A DNA stretch of 64,000 nt from Prescottella subtropica (GTDB lineage: Bacteria > Actinomycetota > Actinomycetes > Mycobacteriales > Mycobacteriaceae): positions 62,001-126,000 of the forward strand of contig NZ_SKCH01000004.1 of assembly GCF_005434945.1 (NCBI RefSeq), written 5' to 3'. The position numbers and the translations under genes are program-made. Shown piece after piece: positions 38,901 to 47,970 of the stretch. The first letter of the stretch is position 1; the number at the start of each line of letters is the position of its first letter. Below the pieces are notes generated by a model, which was not told the origin of the DNA, did no database searches, and saw only the letters and a program-made list of their open reading frames with translations.

Positions 38901-41900
38901 CGACTCGTCGCACGGGTGTTCGCCGACGTGCTCGGGCATCCGGTGGGACGCGACGACGACTTCTTCGCCCACGGCGGCGACTCGTTGCTCGCGACGACCG
39001 TCGTCGCGCGACTGCGGGAGACGACCGGCCGCGACGTTCCGCTGCGTGCACTGTTCACCGATCCGACCGTGTCGGGGCTGGCACGGGCCCTCGACGGTAC
39101 CGCCGACACGGACCCCGGCCCGGTCTCCCGCCCGCGGTCGTCGCGAATACCGTTGAGTCGCAGTCAACGAAGACTGTGGGCGGTGCTCAGCAGTGCGGGA
39201 ACCGATACCTACCGGCCGTCGGTGCGACTCGACTTCCGCGGACCGCTCGACGTCGCCGCCCTGCACGCGGCGTGCCGCGACGTCGTGGACCGGCACGAGG
39301 CGCTGCGCACCCGCATCGTGGACGGACCCGACGGGCCGTTCGCCGTGATCGACGAAGCCGACGAGATCACCGCCGATTCCGCGGCCCGCATGTCGTTGCA
39401 CCGCACGGACACCGGACACGCTCTCGACGTGACCTTCGACCACCTGGTGGTGGACGGCGGTTCGGTCGGTGTCCTGTTCGGTGACCTGCTCACGGCGTAC
39501 CGGGCCCGGCTGGGCGGCACCGGCCCGGACTGGGCGCCGCTGCCGGTGCAGTACACGGATCATGTGCTGTGGCAGCGGGGCCGCGACCTCGACCCGCAGC
39601 GGGACGAGTGGCGCCGGGTGCTGGCCGGTGCCGACCCGGCGATCCTGCCGACCGGGCACGGGCACGGGCCGGCGTCCGAGGCCTCGACGATCCGGTTCGC
39701 GGTGCCGCCGCGGGTCGTCCGTCGACTCGACGCGCTGGCACGACGTTTCGGCGCCACCGATTTCATGGTGCTGCACGCGGTCCTCGCCGCGGTCCTCGCG
39801 CGCCTGACCGACCAGCGCGACGTCGTCGTTGCCGCGGTCGTGTCGACGCGGCGGCACGCCCAGGTCGCGGCGGTCGTCGGACTGTTCGTCGAAACACTCG
39901 TCCTGCGTGCACAGGTCACGCCGTCGACGACGTTCGGTGGGCTGCTCGCGCAGGTGCGGGATACGGACGCCGCCGCGTGGGACCGGGTGGACGTGCCGTT
40001 CGACGACATCCTCGACACGGCCGGGATCGCCGCACCCCAGGTGGCGCTCGCACTGCAGGACTTCACCCCGCCGGCGGTCCGGATCGGGGATCTCGAGGTG
40101 ACCGCGTTCGAGACGGGTTCCGCAGTCGCGGATTTCGAACTCGGGTTCACCTTCGCGCGTACCGGGTCCGGTGGCTACGACGCGGTCCTCACGGCCGACA
40201 CGGCGCGGGTCGACCCCGCCGTCGCCGGGGCGCTCGCCGACCGGTTCGCGGCGGCACTGACCGGTGTCGATGCCGACCTGACGGTCGGCGAACTGCCACT
40301 CGAGCCGACCGCACCGATGAAGGGTGGGGTGGCGCCGCCGGCGGCGATGCTCGCCGATCTGCTGCGCGCGACCGCCGCCACCCATCCGGACCGGGTCGCG
40401 GTGGTCGACGGTGACCGTCGGCTCACGTACCGCGAGCTCGACGCACGCTCCGATGCCGCGTCCGGCCGACTCGGGACCGCCGCCGGCATCGTCGACATCG
40501 GTGCGTCCCGCAGCCTCGACCGCATCGAGATGCTGTGGGCGGTCGCCAAATCCGGCCGCGCATTCGGCTGTGCACCGGACCGGGGCCCGGTGGGCCCGGT
40601 GGACCCGTCGACACCGGACGCCCTCGCCTACGTCGTCACGACCTCCGGCTCGACCGGTGTGCCGAAGACGGTCGGGGTACCGCATTGCGGGCTCGCGGCG
40701 CTCGCGACGGCGGCCCGGGACCGCTACCGGGTGGCGCCGGGAGACCGGGTGCTGCACGGCTACGACCCGGTGTTCGACGCGGCGATGCTCGAGATCCTGC
40801 TGGCCCACACGTCGGGGGCGACCCTGGTGATCGCCCCCGACGACGTGGTCGCGGGCGAACCGCTGCGGGCACTGCTGCGGGAGCAGCGGATCACGCATTT
40901 CCTGTCGACACCCGCGGTGCTGGCATCGACGGATCCGGGCGGGCTCGACGACCTGCGGGTCGTCGCGAGCGGCGGCGAGGCACTGCCCGCCGAACTCGCC
41001 GACCGCTGGCGATCCGGCCGGATCATGCTGGACGCGTACGGGCCCACCGAGACGACGGTGGCAGTCACGGTCGCGGACGTGGACGGCCGCGGCGGTATCG
41101 GCTCCCCGATCCCGGGCACCACCGTGCTCGTCCTCGACAGCCGGTTGCGGCCGGTCCCGGTCGGCGGTGTCGGCGAACTGTACGTCGCCGGAGACGGACT
41201 CGCGCGCGGCTACCTCGGTGCCCCCGGTGTCACTGCCGCCCACTTCGTCGCCGGACCGCACGGCCTCGGCCGGATGTACCGCACCGGTGACCGGGTCCAG
41301 GTCCTGCCCGACGGTCGCACGATCCACCTGGGCCGCACCGACCGGCAGGTGAAACTGCGTGGTATCCGCGTCGAACCGGGGTACGTGGAGTCGGCGCTGC
41401 TGGGGTGCGCGCGGGTCCGTCAGGCCGCGGTACTGGTCCGGGACGCCGTGATGATCGCGTTCGTGGTGGGGGAGGACCTGTCGGGTCCGGCGGTGCGGCA
41501 GCAGGTTCGGGACACCCTCCCGGCGGCGCTCGTTCCGTCCCGGATACACGTCGTGGACGCGGTGCCGACGACCCGCAGCGGCAAGGTGGACCTCGCGCGC
41601 CTGACCGTGCTCGCCGACGCACACGCCGGGGCGGTGTCGCGTCGACCGCTCACCGCGACCGAGGACGCCGTGGTGCGAGCGGTCACCGACGTGCTCGGAC
41701 ACACCGTCGACATCGACGCCGACTTCTTCAGCGGCGGCGGGCACTCGTTGGCTGCGGTCACCGTCGCCGGCCGACTTGCAGCCCTGCTGCACCGGGACGT
41801 GACCGCCCGCGCGGTCCTGCAGGCGCCGACCCTCGCGGTGCTGGCGCGGGACCTGGACGCGCCGTCCGCGGAACACCCGGCGGCGGACCCGTCGGCACCG

Positions 41901-44900
41901 GAACCGATCGCACGCGCCCAACGGCGGCTGTGGCTGCACCAGGCCACCGAACCCGAATCATCGCTGTACAACGTGCCGTTCGTGTTCGACGTGGACGGCG
42001 AACTGGACGTCGACGCGTTCACCGCCGCGGTCACCGACGTCGCGGCGCGGCACCGCCCGCTGCGGACCGTCCACCCGGACGGCGCACACCCGATCGTGCT
42101 GGAATCGGTCGACGTCACGGTCGTGGCGGACGCCACCGGCACGGATACCGTCACCGCGTTCGTCCGGCAGCCGTTCGACCTGACGACGCGTCCGCCGCTG
42201 CGGGTCGGGATCTTCCGCACCGGACCGGTGTCCTGGACGCTCGCGGCGGTCGTCCACCACATCGCCTTCGACGGCGGTTCGGCGGCACCGCTGCTGCGGG
42301 ACCTCGTGTCCGCCTACACCGCCCGTGCCGGCGGCGCGGAACCCGCATGGTCGCCGCTGCCCGTGCAGTACGGCGACTACGCGGCCCGGCAGGCCGCGCT
42401 GCTCGGCGATCCGTCCGACCCGTCGAGCACGGCAGCCCGGCAACTCGACTACTGGACGGGGGTGCTCGCCGACGCCCCGGCCGGTCCGCTCGACCTTCCG
42501 GCCGACCGGCGTCGGCCCGCCCGCCCGACCCACCGCGGGGATGCCGTCCACGGACGACTCGACCCGGACCGTCACGCCGCGCTGCTCGAACTGGCACGGG
42601 CGCACGGTGTGTCGACGTTCATGGTGGAACACGCGGTGCTCGCGGTCCTGCTGGCACGGTGCGCCGGCACCGGTGACGTCACCGTCGGCACCGTCGTCGA
42701 CGGCCGCACCGACACCCGGTTGCGCGACCTGGTGGGCATGTTCGTCGGAACCGTCGCGCTCCGCACCCGGATCGATCCGGCCCAGCCGTTCGACGCGTTC
42801 CTCCGCACTGTCCGCGACGTCGACCTCGGCGCCTTCGCACACGCCGACGTCCCGTTCGAGGACGTCGTCGCACGGATCGCCCCGGCCCGGAACCCGGCCC
42901 ACCACCCCGTCTTCCAGGTGCTGCTCGCCCACGGACATGCGACGCCGGAGCCGCCGATCCTGCCGGGCATCACGGTCCGCGATGCGAGTACCGGGGCACC
43001 CCCGGCCCAGTTCGACCTCACGTGGGACATCACCGAGCACCCCGACGCCGCCGGCATCGACGTCCGGGTGGTCTTCGCGACGGACCTGTTCGACACCGAC
43101 ACCGTCGGGCGCCTGCTGGACATGTGGATCGGGCTGCTCGCGCAGGTGTGCGACGACGCGGCCACCCCGGTCGGCGACCTGCACCTGGCGGCAGCGGAGT
43201 GCACCGTGCGGCCCGCGGCACCGCCACGGCGCCTGCCGGACCTGCTCGCCGACACCGTGCGCCGGTTCCCGGACCGATTCGCGCTGCGCGACGGGGAGCG
43301 TCGGTGGACGTACCGCGACCTGGACACCGAAACACGTGCTCGGGCAGCGGAGTTCCACAGACTCGGAGTGGGCGCCGGTGATGTCGCCGCCGTCGTCGCG
43401 TCCCGGGGCGCGGACTGGGTGCTGGACGTGTGGGCCCTGACCCGGCTCGGGGCGGCATGGGTGCCGATCGATCCGCGGCACCCCGTCGGACGACGCAGTC
43501 GCATCCTCGCCGACGCCCGCGCCGGACACCGGGACCGTGACCTCGCATACCTACTGTTCACCTCGGGGACGACGGGCCGCCCCCGCGGTGTCGCGGTCAC
43601 CCACAGCGGTCTCGCGGCACTCGTCGATCTCCAGTCCCGCACCCTGGGGGTCACCTGCGACGCCGTCATCCTGCAGGCCGCGACACCGACGTTCGACGCG
43701 GCCGTCTTCGAACTGCTCGCCGCCCACGCACACGGCGGCGAACTGGTGTGCGCCGGCGACGCCCGGTACGCGGGACCGGATCTGCAGGCGCACATCGAGA
43801 CCACCGGGATCACGCACGCCAACCTGACCCCGAGCGTGCTGCGCACCCTGGACCCCGACGCGCTGCCGCGGCCGTTGACGATCGTGGCCGCCGGGGAACC
43901 CCTGACACCGGACGTGGCCCGCGACTGGGCACACCACCGCCTGCACAACGGGTACGGTCCCACCGAATGCACGGTCGGCGTCACCTGCAGCGATGCACTC
44001 GGAAACGGGCCGGTGACGATCGGCCGGCCACTCGCGGGCGCGATCGTCCGGGTGCTCGACGGACGCCTCCGCCCGGCCCCGGTCGGGGTCGTCGGCGAAC
44101 TGTACGTGGGTGGTCCGGGTGTGGCCCGCGGCTACCACGGCCTGCCGGGCCCGTCGGCGGTGCGTTTCGTCGCCGACCCGCACGGCGCCCCCGGGACGCG
44201 GCTGTACCGGACCGGCGACCTGGTGCGGGCCCGCACGGACGGCACCCTCGAATTCGTGGGCCGCGCCGACGGTCAGGTGCAGCTCAACGGGATTCGGGTC
44301 GAGCCGGGTGAGGTGGATGCCGTGCTGACCGGACACCCCGACGTGGCAGCTGCGGTGACACGGGCGCGCTCCGGGCCGTCCGGTGACCCGGTACTCGTGT
44401 CGTACGTCCTGCCGCGACTCGGGCGTTCGGTCGACACGGCGGCGCTGCGCCGCCACGCCGCCTCCGCACTGCCCCGGCATCAGGTACCCGCCGCGATCGT
44501 CCTCCTGGATCGAATGCCGTTGACATCCAGTGGGAAACTCGACCACGACGCACTTCCGATCCCGGACCTCCGTGTGGAACCGGTCGCCGGTGAACCACCG
44601 CGCGGCCCCGTCGAATGCTCGGTGGCGGCCGCGATGGCGGGCACCCTGGGATGTACGGCAGTGTCGCGGGACGTCGGCTTCTTCGACCTCGGGGGCACGT
44701 CGATGGGGGCGGTGCGGTTCGCGAGCACCCTGCGCGACGAGTACGGCCTCACGATCTCGCTGACCTGGCTCACCGACGACGACACGGTCGCCGGCCTCGC
44801 AGCCCGCATCGGCGACGACGCCGCGGACCCGCTGGCGACACTGGTGCCGTTGCGCGCCACCGGCACCGGCACCCCGCTGTTCTGCGTGCATCCGGTCGGC

Positions 44901-45494
44901 GGTCTCGCCTGGTGCTACCGCGACCTCGCCCCGCATCTCGGGGTGCGTCCGCTCTACGGACTGCAGGCCACTGCACTGCCGGCGATCCCGGACACCCTGA
45001 CCGATCTGGCACGGCACTACGTCGACCACGTCGTGTCCGTGCAACCGGCGGGCCCGTACCACCTGCTCGGCTGGTCGCTCGGCGGCACCATCGCGCACGA
45101 GATGGCCGTGCAGCTGCGCCTGCGCGGGCACGAGGTCGCGTCGCTGACGCTGCTCGACTCGCTGCCACCGGACGTCGTACCGTCCGACCGACCGGTTCCG
45201 GAATCGCCGGTGCCGCCGGATGATCGGACGATCGGCGCGGATGCGGCGACGGTGCAGCACATCCACGAGATCGGTGCGGCCCTCGAGGTGGTTGCGCGGA
45301 AACACCTGCCGCGCAGCTACGACGGCGACGTGCTGCTGTTCGTCGCGGGCGAGGAGGACGGTCGGCACCGGCTGGCCGACCTCTGGCGGCGGCACGTCAA
45401 CGGTGTCGTCGCGGAGACGACGCTGCCGGTGACACACGGCGCCATGCTGTCCGAGGTGGTGCTGCGCGAGGTGGGGCGAAGTCTCGAGGAATGA
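26907..45494 (+). CDS. Six-module nonribosomal peptide synthetase with terminal thioesterase
   Basis: About 6195 residues in one frame. Domain order by motif: (C-A-T) six times, then TE. Six adenylation cores (TSGTSG, TSGSSG, TSGSTG, TSGTTG, TSGSTG, TSGTTG), six carrier Ser sites (GGDSL, GGNSL, GGNSL, GGDSL, GGHSL, GGTSM) and six condensation motifs can be seen, with no epimerisation, methylation or reductase domain. It starts with a condensation domain that has no upstream carrier, as in lipopeptide starter modules. The TE has GWSLGG, LLDSLPP and a late THGAML His. ATG 26907 has no clear ribosome site; TTG 26994, after GAGGGGG, is the better-supported start and begins just before the first domain ([10 protein letters not shown]). 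Product unknown: a hexapeptide, probably N-acylated. No MbtH-like, PPTase or fatty acyl-AMP ligase gene is in the window. It is divergent from the wzy operon and followed by the Wzz/BY-kinase. Confidence 0.95.
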   Translation: MQVGAGGLRGPVGSFPSELSGPAAREGVGLRPFPLSPAQKSLVAAQQLHPDTPLTVAQYLDLRGPLRRDVLLAVSDRAARESQSGVVVLHEHDGDIRQSAVLDIDDAPRFLDLAAADDPESAALEWMTQRTSRPIDLFSDRLAAFTLIRLSDERHFLHCFAHHVVLDGYAAQILMARIAELYRVRIAGAEAPADRSSSVADIGRAADDYEAGTRVAVDREYWRDKTARLPLPVSLADRTGPVVVPARRSSAALTGAASRPEVPAIVAAFAVYLARTTGTDDIALSLPVAARTTAALRRSAGSVSNVVPLRIRIDHEEPFGALADRVRVELAGALRHQRFRYDAMVREFDLGSAGAGIGGTFGPVVNIMQFPLRYSFGDVDGELHILSTGPVDDLSVTVYTGGGSGPTRVDFEANPTRYTAGSLRRHQRRFLNLLRDVTANPDRRIADVPLGPAGTVDHAPAPDTDTLLLPDALTRHAGRAGVAVRAGARDIAYADLDAHSSALARKLIARGAGPETCVAVVASRSVKSVVALWAVAKSGAAYVPVDPNLPMRRLAHHLAGVPLAVVATDGTALPSGTESVDLDVDGWATTPVTDADRRSPLRSDHPAWVIHTSGTSGRPKPVVVTHRGVAGLVSTLRSRYASASAERVLQLSGPWFDASIQEVLLAADAGATLVLAPEDAVSGTALADLLRTQRITHVVSAPALLAATPESDLPHLRVVDAGGEALPVAVARRWSAGRTMLDAYGPTEATVVAAVSDPITAEQLDGATTVPIGRAVDGTRCGVLDRRLRIVPDGVVGELYLAGPALARGYGRNPGGTAERFVASVLGPGRMYRTGDLVRRRSDGQLDFVGRTDRQVQVRGTRIEPGEIESVLAEHPSVVTAAVHVDDTRLVAWVAAVDVDRKALHRWMSDRLPRHLVPERIGVLAALPVTAGGKIDRAALAAAEPPRETGEPGRRPRGQLEAAIADAVHHLLDVTDVPATADFFDLGGDSLTATHLAGKITATTGHRVTIRDVFEQRTVAGLAAIASDRDAGPALVATPDGPVPLAPAQRRLWLDARARPGTTAYHVPFALDLDGDLAVDALRAALGDVVERHEPLRSVVRVDGDDVRWHVLDSAAVTETFRVVDCRDDRESERLAGEFVATPFDLESEPPIRFRLHRVTPRRHVLITVGHHIALDGLSFTPLARDLAAAYTSRSAASEPDWAPLTIRYADYTRWQTALLASGTRERDLNYWRPALADTAVRPLPLDRAATAAGPVGRVGRSFDARHLEHLRGLARTHDVTVFMVLHAAIAAVLAAVTGSRDTVVGTVDAGRRHPHLDPLVGMFVGTLALRTRVETDLSFADLLAAVRDTDIAAFAHAETPFDEVAELHGGRVPLQAMFSYENFIDPQADLPGLTVRPRELSSPQARFPLEIVARDGDDRRLDLEFRFDRSVLSASTVRVWADLVCAVVESATTDPTACVADLLGRGTVDRGRPAAATASFPELVAGPMRVEAVPGIVTDIAPAATALACRLVALGVGPGDIVGVLLPRSVDGLVAYAAVAKAGAAFLPLDPAHPPQRVATVLGDAAARHVIAAAGTELPDGVVRVDPDAAGSDDGPVTPPPPPHPDSPAYVLYTSGSSGTPKGVVVTHRGLASLAVSLRRAFAVGSDSRVLIAAAPVFDASVLEYLLVFGTGAAGVLLPPQIYGGADLLDVVRARRITHWFSTPAVVADLDSADLPDLRVLGLGGEAWSDGIAARWAVGRTLLNLYGPTEFSVVAAVSSPVGPDARVPIGALVDGAAAAVLDERLHPVPIGVVGELYLAGPGLARGYLGRPGATAARFVASTLGPGRMYRTGDLVRRHPDGQYEFVGRTDTQLQIRGMRVEPGEIEAVLASDPAVRSAAVTVHGDLLVGYVTGPDVDPLQVRARAAHRLPRHMVPNVVELLGRLPRTVRGKVDRRALPPPRTRPGPASPPRTPTEDIVGRLVAEVLAVDTVGRDADFFALGGNSLLAVRLAARLRRALGVDLDVRDIFARPTVETLARVVAGRDSHGLPALTATTSGGHAPLSPAQTRLWLSNRIDRSAVDNIAFAVEFDGVVDVGACTAALADVADRHAVLRTVFADTGEGPRQVVHPTAPDVRIVETGDADRDLTELAGAGFDLAAEPPVRVTLLHCGPERSVLAVVAHHIVLDGLSMTPLVRDFAQAYSARRRGRAPEWAPLPVTFTDYAHWHRTVLGDPTVDGSLAHRELGFWRDVLTPPPAPSALPADRSGTDGDGPAGTVPFTIPVDLHTALTKVAREYDATVFMVLHAALVVLLYRLGGADDITIGTPVSGRSEPVLDDVVGMFVGTVPLRCTVDGGSTFGDLLDRIRARDVEAFAHTELPFDDVVAHLGLGGPGHRHPVFQVLLAYETAVPTTLTLPGLDVTVRELHSGRARLDLEVTIREREPELGEPAGLDGTVTFARQLFDRSTVSRWTEWLVRILATVADDPGTVVGGIGLEPSSVLDAGADAVTTAATSLGDLFAQQVRERPDATAVGTGTGAVSYRDLDTRARAIGAALVDSGVRQGDLVALALPRSVDLIAAMIAVIGVGGAYLPLDVTHPVPRLTAVLDAARPRLVLTDGTVEIPGRALHLDTVTAPGTAEFAGPVAPGQAAYVIFTSGSTGTPKGVTVPHSAVLALLANTRAGFGFGADDVWTMFHSPAFDFSVWEIWGALATGGRLVLVDPDVARSPREFRELLVGERVTVLNQTPTAFGQLAAVDGNPDDLAVRLLVFGGEALDVRSIRPWLDRHPNVHAVNMFGITETTVHATWSDIGPGGSGHSTIGSPIPGFRIELLDAALRPVPRGVIGELYLAGPQIAHGYRNRPGPTAARFVAGPGGVIRYRTGDLARVCGDGGLEYRGRSDRQVQIRGHRVEPGEVRAALHRITSGSDAAVVVDDGRLIAYVVTTDPLDDRRIVRALRSELPGYLVPSAVVAVPELPVTSNGKLDTAALPAPSRTPGFSGSAARTPVEDLVIDAYRDLLGTDRIDSDTDFFDAGGNSLLATRLAGRLHAVTDARVDVRDVFEQPTVHDLARLLDRRAGAPTELAAPVPSAPLATRGPLAPPQRRLWFLQQLDPQSAAANLPLVLTFGGRVDVDALFAALRDVVDRHRSLRTGYSVDGTEQVVLPVPDLAPAVTDIPGDAVDDAVRNLTRTPFDLATGVPIRVRLYRTAPERYRLVLVVHHIAVDEWSMSVLLRDLLHAYGRRAEGGPVALPAPGIEYLDYARWRAGTADDGLPHWRTTLAGGAARSTLPYDRPRTVPGGGPASTVRLVVDADRAVALADTARRHRITTFMLVHAALAATLARHADQDDIVIGTATSGRGHPDLDGTVGMFASTVPLRTPVDPDATVAQFLDDVRRRDVEAFTHADTPFETIVDALAPDRTFDHHPLFQVALSVRQPTTGRTELPGLTVSVAPGPAETVQFDLHLTVTEHGDTFDFEFAYDSAVYDDAAVTAFARRTVSFLDAAVADPDGRIGDVDLLTSAERVHLTPASGTDSAPDTLWQALSRGMRIAPDGVAVTGARTLTYRELVVRAEALASALHAHGARPGVVVACLLERSVEAVVTIWAIARTGAAPAVIDAANPPQRIARMLTGSGIRVGVGTVDRIPSLPGAITWFDPSATGTVPVPEPTAAPDHPAAVVFTSGTTGRPKGVVLTGRGIGALTADLRETFEAGPDSRMLHAAAPGFDMALVEILVAGTSGARLVVADTDTYAGAALTDLLERERITHACLTPSVLASVAHRQLPHLRTLMLGGEPLPAELVREWVDGRRLFNAYGPAEATAFATYAGPLDPGSPVVIGTPAAGVDAVVLDRRLQPVPTGVVGELYLGGDRIAAGYLGAPGRTAERFVARADGRRWYRTGDLVRWRGAGDGRFVLAFHGRADTQVKVRGVRVEPAEIDAHLQALPGITASATIVRDTRLVSYVAPEGADIAALRRALAERLPRYLTPSAVVAVREIPLTTHGKVDTAALPAPAAPSALAAVDPRERLVARVFADVLGHPVGRDDDFFAHGGDSLLATTVVARLRETTGRDVPLRALFTDPTVSGLARALDGTADTDPGPVSRPRSSRIPLSRSQRRLWAVLSSAGTDTYRPSVRLDFRGPLDVAALHAACRDVVDRHEALRTRIVDGPDGPFAVIDEADEITADSAARMSLHRTDTGHALDVTFDHLVVDGGSVGVLFGDLLTAYRARLGGTGPDWAPLPVQYTDHVLWQRGRDLDPQRDEWRRVLAGADPAILPTGHGHGPASEASTIRFAVPPRVVRRLDALARRFGATDFMVLHAVLAAVLARLTDQRDVVVAAVVSTRRHAQVAAVVGLFVETLVLRAQVTPSTTFGGLLAQVRDTDAAAWDRVDVPFDDILDTAGIAAPQVALALQDFTPPAVRIGDLEVTAFETGSAVADFELGFTFARTGSGGYDAVLTADTARVDPAVAGALADRFAAALTGVDADLTVGELPLEPTAPMKGGVAPPAAMLADLLRATAATHPDRVAVVDGDRRLTYRELDARSDAASGRLGTAAGIVDIGASRSLDRIEMLWAVAKSGRAFGCAPDRGPVGPVDPSTPDALAYVVTTSGSTGVPKTVGVPHCGLAALATAARDRYRVAPGDRVLHGYDPVFDAAMLEILLAHTSGATLVIAPDDVVAGEPLRALLREQRITHFLSTPAVLASTDPGGLDDLRVVASGGEALPAELADRWRSGRIMLDAYGPTETTVAVTVADVDGRGGIGSPIPGTTVLVLDSRLRPVPVGGVGELYVAGDGLARGYLGAPGVTAAHFVAGPHGLGRMYRTGDRVQVLPDGRTIHLGRTDRQVKLRGIRVEPGYVESALLGCARVRQAAVLVRDAVMIAFVVGEDLSGPAVRQQVRDTLPAALVPSRIHVVDAVPTTRSGKVDLARLTVLADAHAGAVSRRPLTATEDAVVRAVTDVLGHTVDIDADFFSGGGHSLAAVTVAGRLAALLHRDVTARAVLQAPTLAVLARDLDAPSAEHPAADPSAPEPIARAQRRLWLHQATEPESSLYNVPFVFDVDGELDVDAFTAAVTDVAARHRPLRTVHPDGAHPIVLESVDVTVVADATGTDTVTAFVRQPFDLTTRPPLRVGIFRTGPVSWTLAAVVHHIAFDGGSAAPLLRDLVSAYTARAGGAEPAWSPLPVQYGDYAARQAALLGDPSDPSSTAARQLDYWTGVLADAPAGPLDLPADRRRPARPTHRGDAVHGRLDPDRHAALLELARAHGVSTFMVEHAVLAVLLARCAGTGDVTVGTVVDGRTDTRLRDLVGMFVGTVALRTRIDPAQPFDAFLRTVRDVDLGAFAHADVPFEDVVARIAPARNPAHHPVFQVLLAHGHATPEPPILPGITVRDASTGAPPAQFDLTWDITEHPDAAGIDVRVVFATDLFDTDTVGRLLDMWIGLLAQVCDDAATPVGDLHLAAAECTVRPAAPPRRLPDLLADTVRRFPDRFALRDGERRWTYRDLDTETRARAAEFHRLGVGAGDVAAVVASRGADWVLDVWALTRLGAAWVPIDPRHPVGRRSRILADARAGHRDRDLAYLLFTSGTTGRPRGVAVTHSGLAALVDLQSRTLGVTCDAVILQAATPTFDAAVFELLAAHAHGGELVCAGDARYAGPDLQAHIETTGITHANLTPSVLRTLDPDALPRPLTIVAAGEPLTPDVARDWAHHRLHNGYGPTECTVGVTCSDALGNGPVTIGRPLAGAIVRVLDGRLRPAPVGVVGELYVGGPGVARGYHGLPGPSAVRFVADPHGAPGTRLYRTGDLVRARTDGTLEFVGRADGQVQLNGIRVEPGEVDAVLTGHPDVAAAVTRARSGPSGDPVLVSYVLPRLGRSVDTAALRRHAASALPRHQVPAAIVLLDRMPLTSSGKLDHDALPIPDLRVEPVAGEPPRGPVECSVAAAMAGTLGCTAVSRDVGFFDLGGTSMGAVRFASTLRDEYGLTISLTWLTDDDTVAGLAARIGDDAADPLATLVPLRATGTGTPLFCVHPVGGLAWCYRDLAPHLGVRPLYGLQATALPAIPDTLTDLARHYVDHVVSVQPAGPYHLLGWSLGGTIAHEMAVQLRLRGHEVASLTLLDSLPPDVVPSDRPVPESPVPPDDRTIGADAATVQHIHEIGAALEVVARKHLPRSYDGDVLLFVAGEEDGRHRLADLWRRHVNGVVAETTLPVTHGAMLSEVVLREVGRSLEE
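26994..29990 (+). other. NRPS module 1: starter C - A1 - T1
   Basis: C1 core HHVVLDG is intact and precedes everything, so its donor is free acyl-CoA/ACP or it is idle. By-eye specificity code of A1 (positions 235, 236, 239, 278, 299, 301, 322, 330, 331, 517): D A Q V D G A V V K. I know no residue for this code; the second Asp, in VVDAGGEAL, is notable. Carrier Ser in LGGDSLTA. Confidence 0.75.
30030..32985 (+). other. NRPS module 2: C - A2 - T2
   Basis: C2 core GHHIALDG is intact. A2 code by eye is D A L F G G L V V K, a hydrophobic pocket without a known match. Its ANL start is shortened: the usual DRxAL segment is replaced by [18 protein letters not shown]. Carrier Ser in LGGNSLLA. Confidence 0.72.
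33020..36065 (+). other. NRPS module 3: C - A3 (Thr predicted) - T3
   Basis: C3 core AHHIVLDG is intact. A3 is the most canonical adenylation domain ([46 protein letters not shown]), giving code D F W N V G M V H K, which matches the known threonine codes. Carrier Ser in AGGNSLLA. Confidence 0.85.
36120..39105 (+). other. NRPS module 4: C - A4 - T4
   Basis: C4 core is HHIAVDEWS, with Glu where Gly is usual after the Asp; both His residues are kept. A4 code by eye is D M V C M G A A F K, not known to me. The YGPTE motif is YGPAEAT. Carrier Ser in HGGDSLLA. Confidence 0.72.
39140..41870 (+). other. NRPS module 5: variant C - short A5 - T5
   Basis: C5 core reads [10 protein letters not shown]: the first His of HHxxxDG is Asp while the catalytic second His is kept, and the surrounding domain is about 100 residues shorter than its siblings. 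A5 lacks some 40 residues between the second and third core motifs ([10 protein letters not shown] runs directly into the TSGSTG region). Code by eye is D A L L A G A V A K. Carrier is GGGHSLAA. Confidence 0.72.
41900..45494 (+). other. NRPS module 6: C - short A6 - T6 - TE
   Basis: C6 core HHIAFDGGS is intact. A6 is also shortened before its TSGTTG motif, has PRG instead of PKG, and AAGEPL instead of GGEAL; code by eye is D A F N V A G V G K. T6 reads LGGTSMGAV. The type I thioesterase (about residues 5985-6195) carries GWSLGG, LLDSLPP and THGAML and would hydrolyse or cyclise the chain. Confidence 0.78.
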
Positions 45495-45569
45495 GCGGTA
45501 GCGAGCGGTGAGAACGACTCGCACATAAGGTGTTTGCAACTGTTTCTAACGAAAGTCGGGGTTCGTGGA

Positions 45570-46997
45570 ATGGAAGTACAGGACTACCTGCGCATCGTGC
45601 AGTCGCGCTGGAAGATCATTGCGGCGGTGACGTTGCTCGGTGTGCTCGCGGCGCTGGTGGTCTCGCTGCTGTCCACCCGCATGTACCAGGCCTCGGCGAG
45701 GCTGTTCGTCTCCACGTCCTCCGGGGCGTCGGTCAACGAAGCGTTCCAGAGCAACAGGCTCTCGCAGGAACGGGTGGCGTCGTACACCAGCCTGCTCAGC
45801 GGAACGACGCTGGCGCAGCGCACCCTCGACGCGCTCGGCGACGACACGATGACGGCGAAGGCGCTGGCGGGCGAGGTCAAGGCGTCGTCGACACCCGACA
45901 CGGTCCTCATCAAGCTCTCCGTCACCGACCCCTCGGCCGAACGTGCCCGTGACCTGGCGAACGGGCTCGCAAACGAGTTCGTCTCCATGGCAGCGGAATA
46001 CGAGACGGTGGAACCGGGCACGCCGCCGATGGCGCGGGTGATCGTCGAACAGTCGGCGGTCACACCGGATGCGCCGGTCAGCCCGCGGACCGAGCGCAAC
46101 CTCGCGCTCGGACTCGTCGTGGGTTTGCTCGGCAGTATCGCGCTGGCCGTGCTCCGCGACCGCCTCGACAACACCGTCAAGTCCCGGGAGGTTCTCGACG
46201 AACTCGCCGGCGTCGGACTGGTCGGCACGGTGCCGTTCGACAAGGACCGGGAACAGAAGGCGGCCATCGCATTCCAGGACGGCTACTCGGCCGGCGCCGA
46301 GGCGTTCCGCGAGCTCCGGACCAACCTGCAGTTCCTCGAGGTCGACAATCCGCCGCGGGTCATCGAGGTCACCAGTTCCCTTCCCGGCGAGGGCAAGACG
46401 ACGACCGCGATCAACCTGACGCTGGCGCTCGCGGAGTCCGGATACACGGTGTGTCTGGTGGACGCGGATCTGCGTCGCCCACGTGTCGCGAAGTACCTCG
46501 ATCTGATCGGGTCGGTCGGTATGAGCACGGTCCTCTCGGCGCAGGCCGACCTCGACGACGCACTGCAGTCGTCGCCGTTCCCGAACGTGTCGGTACTGGC
46601 CTCCGGCGCGTTGCCGCCCAATCCCAGTGAGCTGCTGGGGTCGTCCCACGCCGAGACGTTGCTGAGCGATCTGCGTTCGCGGTTCGACTTCGTCGTCATC
46701 GACGCGTCGCCGCTGCTACCGGTCACCGATGCGGCGGTACTGGCAGCGAAGGTGGACGGTGCGCTCGTCGTCGTCCGGCACGGAAAGACCAAGCGGGACG
46801 AGGTGTCCCGGGCGATCGGCAACCTGCGCGGTGTCGGTGCGACCGTGCTGGGCACGATCCTGACGATGACCCCGTCGAAGGGGCAGGGCGGGTACGAGTA
46901 CCGGTACTACTACGACGCGGACGCTCCGGTCGAGAAGACGGTCGGGACTGTGCCGCAGGTCGATCCGGCCCCGATGGCCGCGCACAGCCGAATCTAG
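45570..46997 (+). CDS. Fused Wzz chain-length regulator / BY-type tyrosine kinase
   Basis: A 475-residue protein from ATG 45570. The Wzz part has a membrane helix at each end (IIAAVTLLGVLAALVVSLL and LALGLVVGLLGSIALAVL) around an extracytoplasmic coiled region. The kinase part has Walker A SLPGEGKTTTAINL (about residue 272), Walker A' CLVDADLRRPR (about 298), Walker B FVVIDASPLLP (about 376), and a C-terminal tyrosine cluster EYRYYYDAD as autophosphorylation site. It controls polymer length and export. It lies 75 bases after the NRPS stop on the same strand, so they may share a transcript, and ends at a strong hairpin. Confidence 0.93.
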   Translation: MEVQDYLRIVQSRWKIIAAVTLLGVLAALVVSLLSTRMYQASARLFVSTSSGASVNEAFQSNRLSQERVASYTSLLSGTTLAQRTLDALGDDTMTAKALAGEVKASSTPDTVLIKLSVTDPSAERARDLANGLANEFVSMAAEYETVEPGTPPMARVIVEQSAVTPDAPVSPRTERNLALGLVVGLLGSIALAVLRDRLDNTVKSREVLDELAGVGLVGTVPFDKDREQKAAIAFQDGYSAGAEAFRELRTNLQFLEVDNPPRVIEVTSSLPGEGKTTTAINLTLALAESGYTVCLVDADLRRPRVAKYLDLIGSVGMSTVLSAQADLDDALQSSPFPNVSVLASGALPPNPSELLGSSHAETLLSDLRSRFDFVVIDASPLLPVTDAAVLAAKVDGALVVVRHGKTKRDEVSRAIGNLRGVGATVLGTILTMTPSKGQGGYEYRYYYDADAPVEKTVGTVPQVDPAPMAAHSRI

Positions 46998-47009
46998 GGC
47001 AGGGCACGA

Positions 47010-47039
47010 GGAAGCCCCCGACCGCGGTCGGGGGCTTCC
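47010..47039. terminator. Strong hairpin terminator
   Basis: A perfect 14-bp stem GGAAGCCCCCGACC with its complement and a 2-base centre, 13 bases after the Wzz/BY-kinase stop and 16 bases after the stop of the small - strand gene; it can serve both. Confidence 0.85.
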
Positions 47040-47054
47040 GGTGCGTGCGCGTGC

Positions 47055-47174
47055 TCAGTTACCGCCGAGGCTCAGCGCACCGAGCCGGCTGATGAACGTG
47101 CCCAGCTCGCCGACGAATCCGCCGATGCTGCCGACGACGGTGTCGATGAGAACGAAATCCTCGAAAGAACCCAT
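47055..47174 (-). CDS. 39-residue acidic, hydrophobic peptide (porin-like candidate)
   Basis: ATG 47174 follows GAGGAGTAATC, an excellent ribosome site, giving a 39-residue product. It has no signal peptide, is acidic (two Asp, two Glu, one Arg) and is almost entirely one amphipathic helix with a Gly-Ser-Ile-Gly-Gly stretch (IDTVVGSIGGFVGELGTF). Size, charge and lack of a leader recall the PorA/PorH class of helical outer-membrane channel peptides of Corynebacterium, some of which carry mycolate on Ser. This is an analogy by eye, not a shown homology. It stands alone between the BY-kinase and the phosphatase. Confidence 0.65.
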   Translation of the reverse strand: MGSFEDFVLIDTVVGSIGGFVGELGTFISRLGALSLGGN

Positions 47175-47285
47175 GATTACTCCTCTGTCCAAAGTGAATT
47201 CGGCCGGTGCGCGTGCCGTAGTCACGCCCCGGTGCAGTTGCACACGAGAACGCTGAGGAAGATCTTGCCCCGACTGGCCCCGACT

Positions 47286-47310
47286 TCATCGCATCGTCGG
47301 GATGCGATGA
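47286..47310. terminator. Perfect 10-bp inverted repeat
   Basis: TCATCGCATC, loop GTCGG, GATGCGATGA. It lies 30 bases downstream of the phosphatase stop (- strand) and 112 bases upstream of the small peptide start, so it may be a terminator or an operator. Confidence 0.5.
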
Positions 47311-47340
47311 GCTACACCGTAATCGACGGATCCGTCCGTG

Positions 47341-47889
47341 TCATCCGATCCCGGACATCGGGCCGTGTGAGGTGCCGGTCCGCAGGCCGGTGAGTACCTC
47401 CGAAACTGCCCTGTCGACGATCGTGCCGACATCGGTGAAGACGTCGGCGGATGCACCGATCGGGTCGGGAACATCCATGCGGGCCGGCCGGGGGACGGTG
47501 CCGCGTGCGGTCGCGAGTGCGGGGACGGTGGTAGGGCCGGCCACCGTCACCAGCTGCGCCGCCTCGAGTAGCGTGAACGTTCGTTTGAGCTGACGCGGAG
47601 CATGGCGCAGCACGGCGTCACGGTGCGCCTCGGTCATGGTGAGGATCAGATCGGCACCGTTCGCGAGCACCGGGGTGAGCTGACGGGCGGAGAACGCGTG
47701 TGGGTCGCCGCCGAGTGACGAAAGAACACGTGCTGCAGTGGGTTCCATTCCGGATCCGACGACGGCGCGAGTTCCGGCGCTCGACACCGTCAGATCGGCA
47801 TCTCCGTTGCGGGCCGCCCACGCTGCAGCGAGACGTTCCGCGGTGGGGGAGCGGCAGATGTTGCCGGTGCAGACGAACAGCAGCTTCAT
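47341..47889 (-). CDS. Low-molecular-weight protein tyrosine phosphatase
   Basis: A 182-residue LMW-PTP. The P-loop FVCTGNICRSPTAERL gives Cys7 and Arg13 (CX5R), and the general-acid Asp is in MDVPDPIGAS. Beside a BY-kinase such an enzyme normally dephosphorylates the kinase tyrosine cluster (Wzb/Wzc pair) and thereby controls capsule or EPS output. It is divergent from the Hsp70-like gene. Confidence 0.92.
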   Translation of the reverse strand: MKLLFVCTGNICRSPTAERLAAAWAARNGDADLTVSSAGTRAVVGSGMEPTAARVLSSLGGDPHAFSARQLTPVLANGADLILTMTEAHRDAVLRHAPRQLKRTFTLLEAAQLVTVAGPTTVPALATARGTVPRPARMDVPDPIGASADVFTDVGTIVDRAVSEVLTGLRTGTSHGPMSGIG

Positions 47890-47970
47890 GCCCGAGAGTG
47901 TAGGTGCCGACGTATAGACTCGACGGGTTCAACGGCCCCGGGTGGGCGCGTAGTCGAGTGAAGGCAGTTC

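Noticed and set aside
35331-41939. Very long open frames on the - strand opposite the NRPS (950 and 1241 codons).
   Set aside because: They lie opposite a clear multi-domain enzyme, show low-complexity Arg/Gly/Val-rich translations with no motif, and are the expected by-product of high third-position GC.
26907-45494. Hidden epimerisation domains in the NRPS.
   Set aside because: Each carrier Ser is followed directly by one condensation domain and then an adenylation domain; no extra HHxxxDG-containing block is left over.
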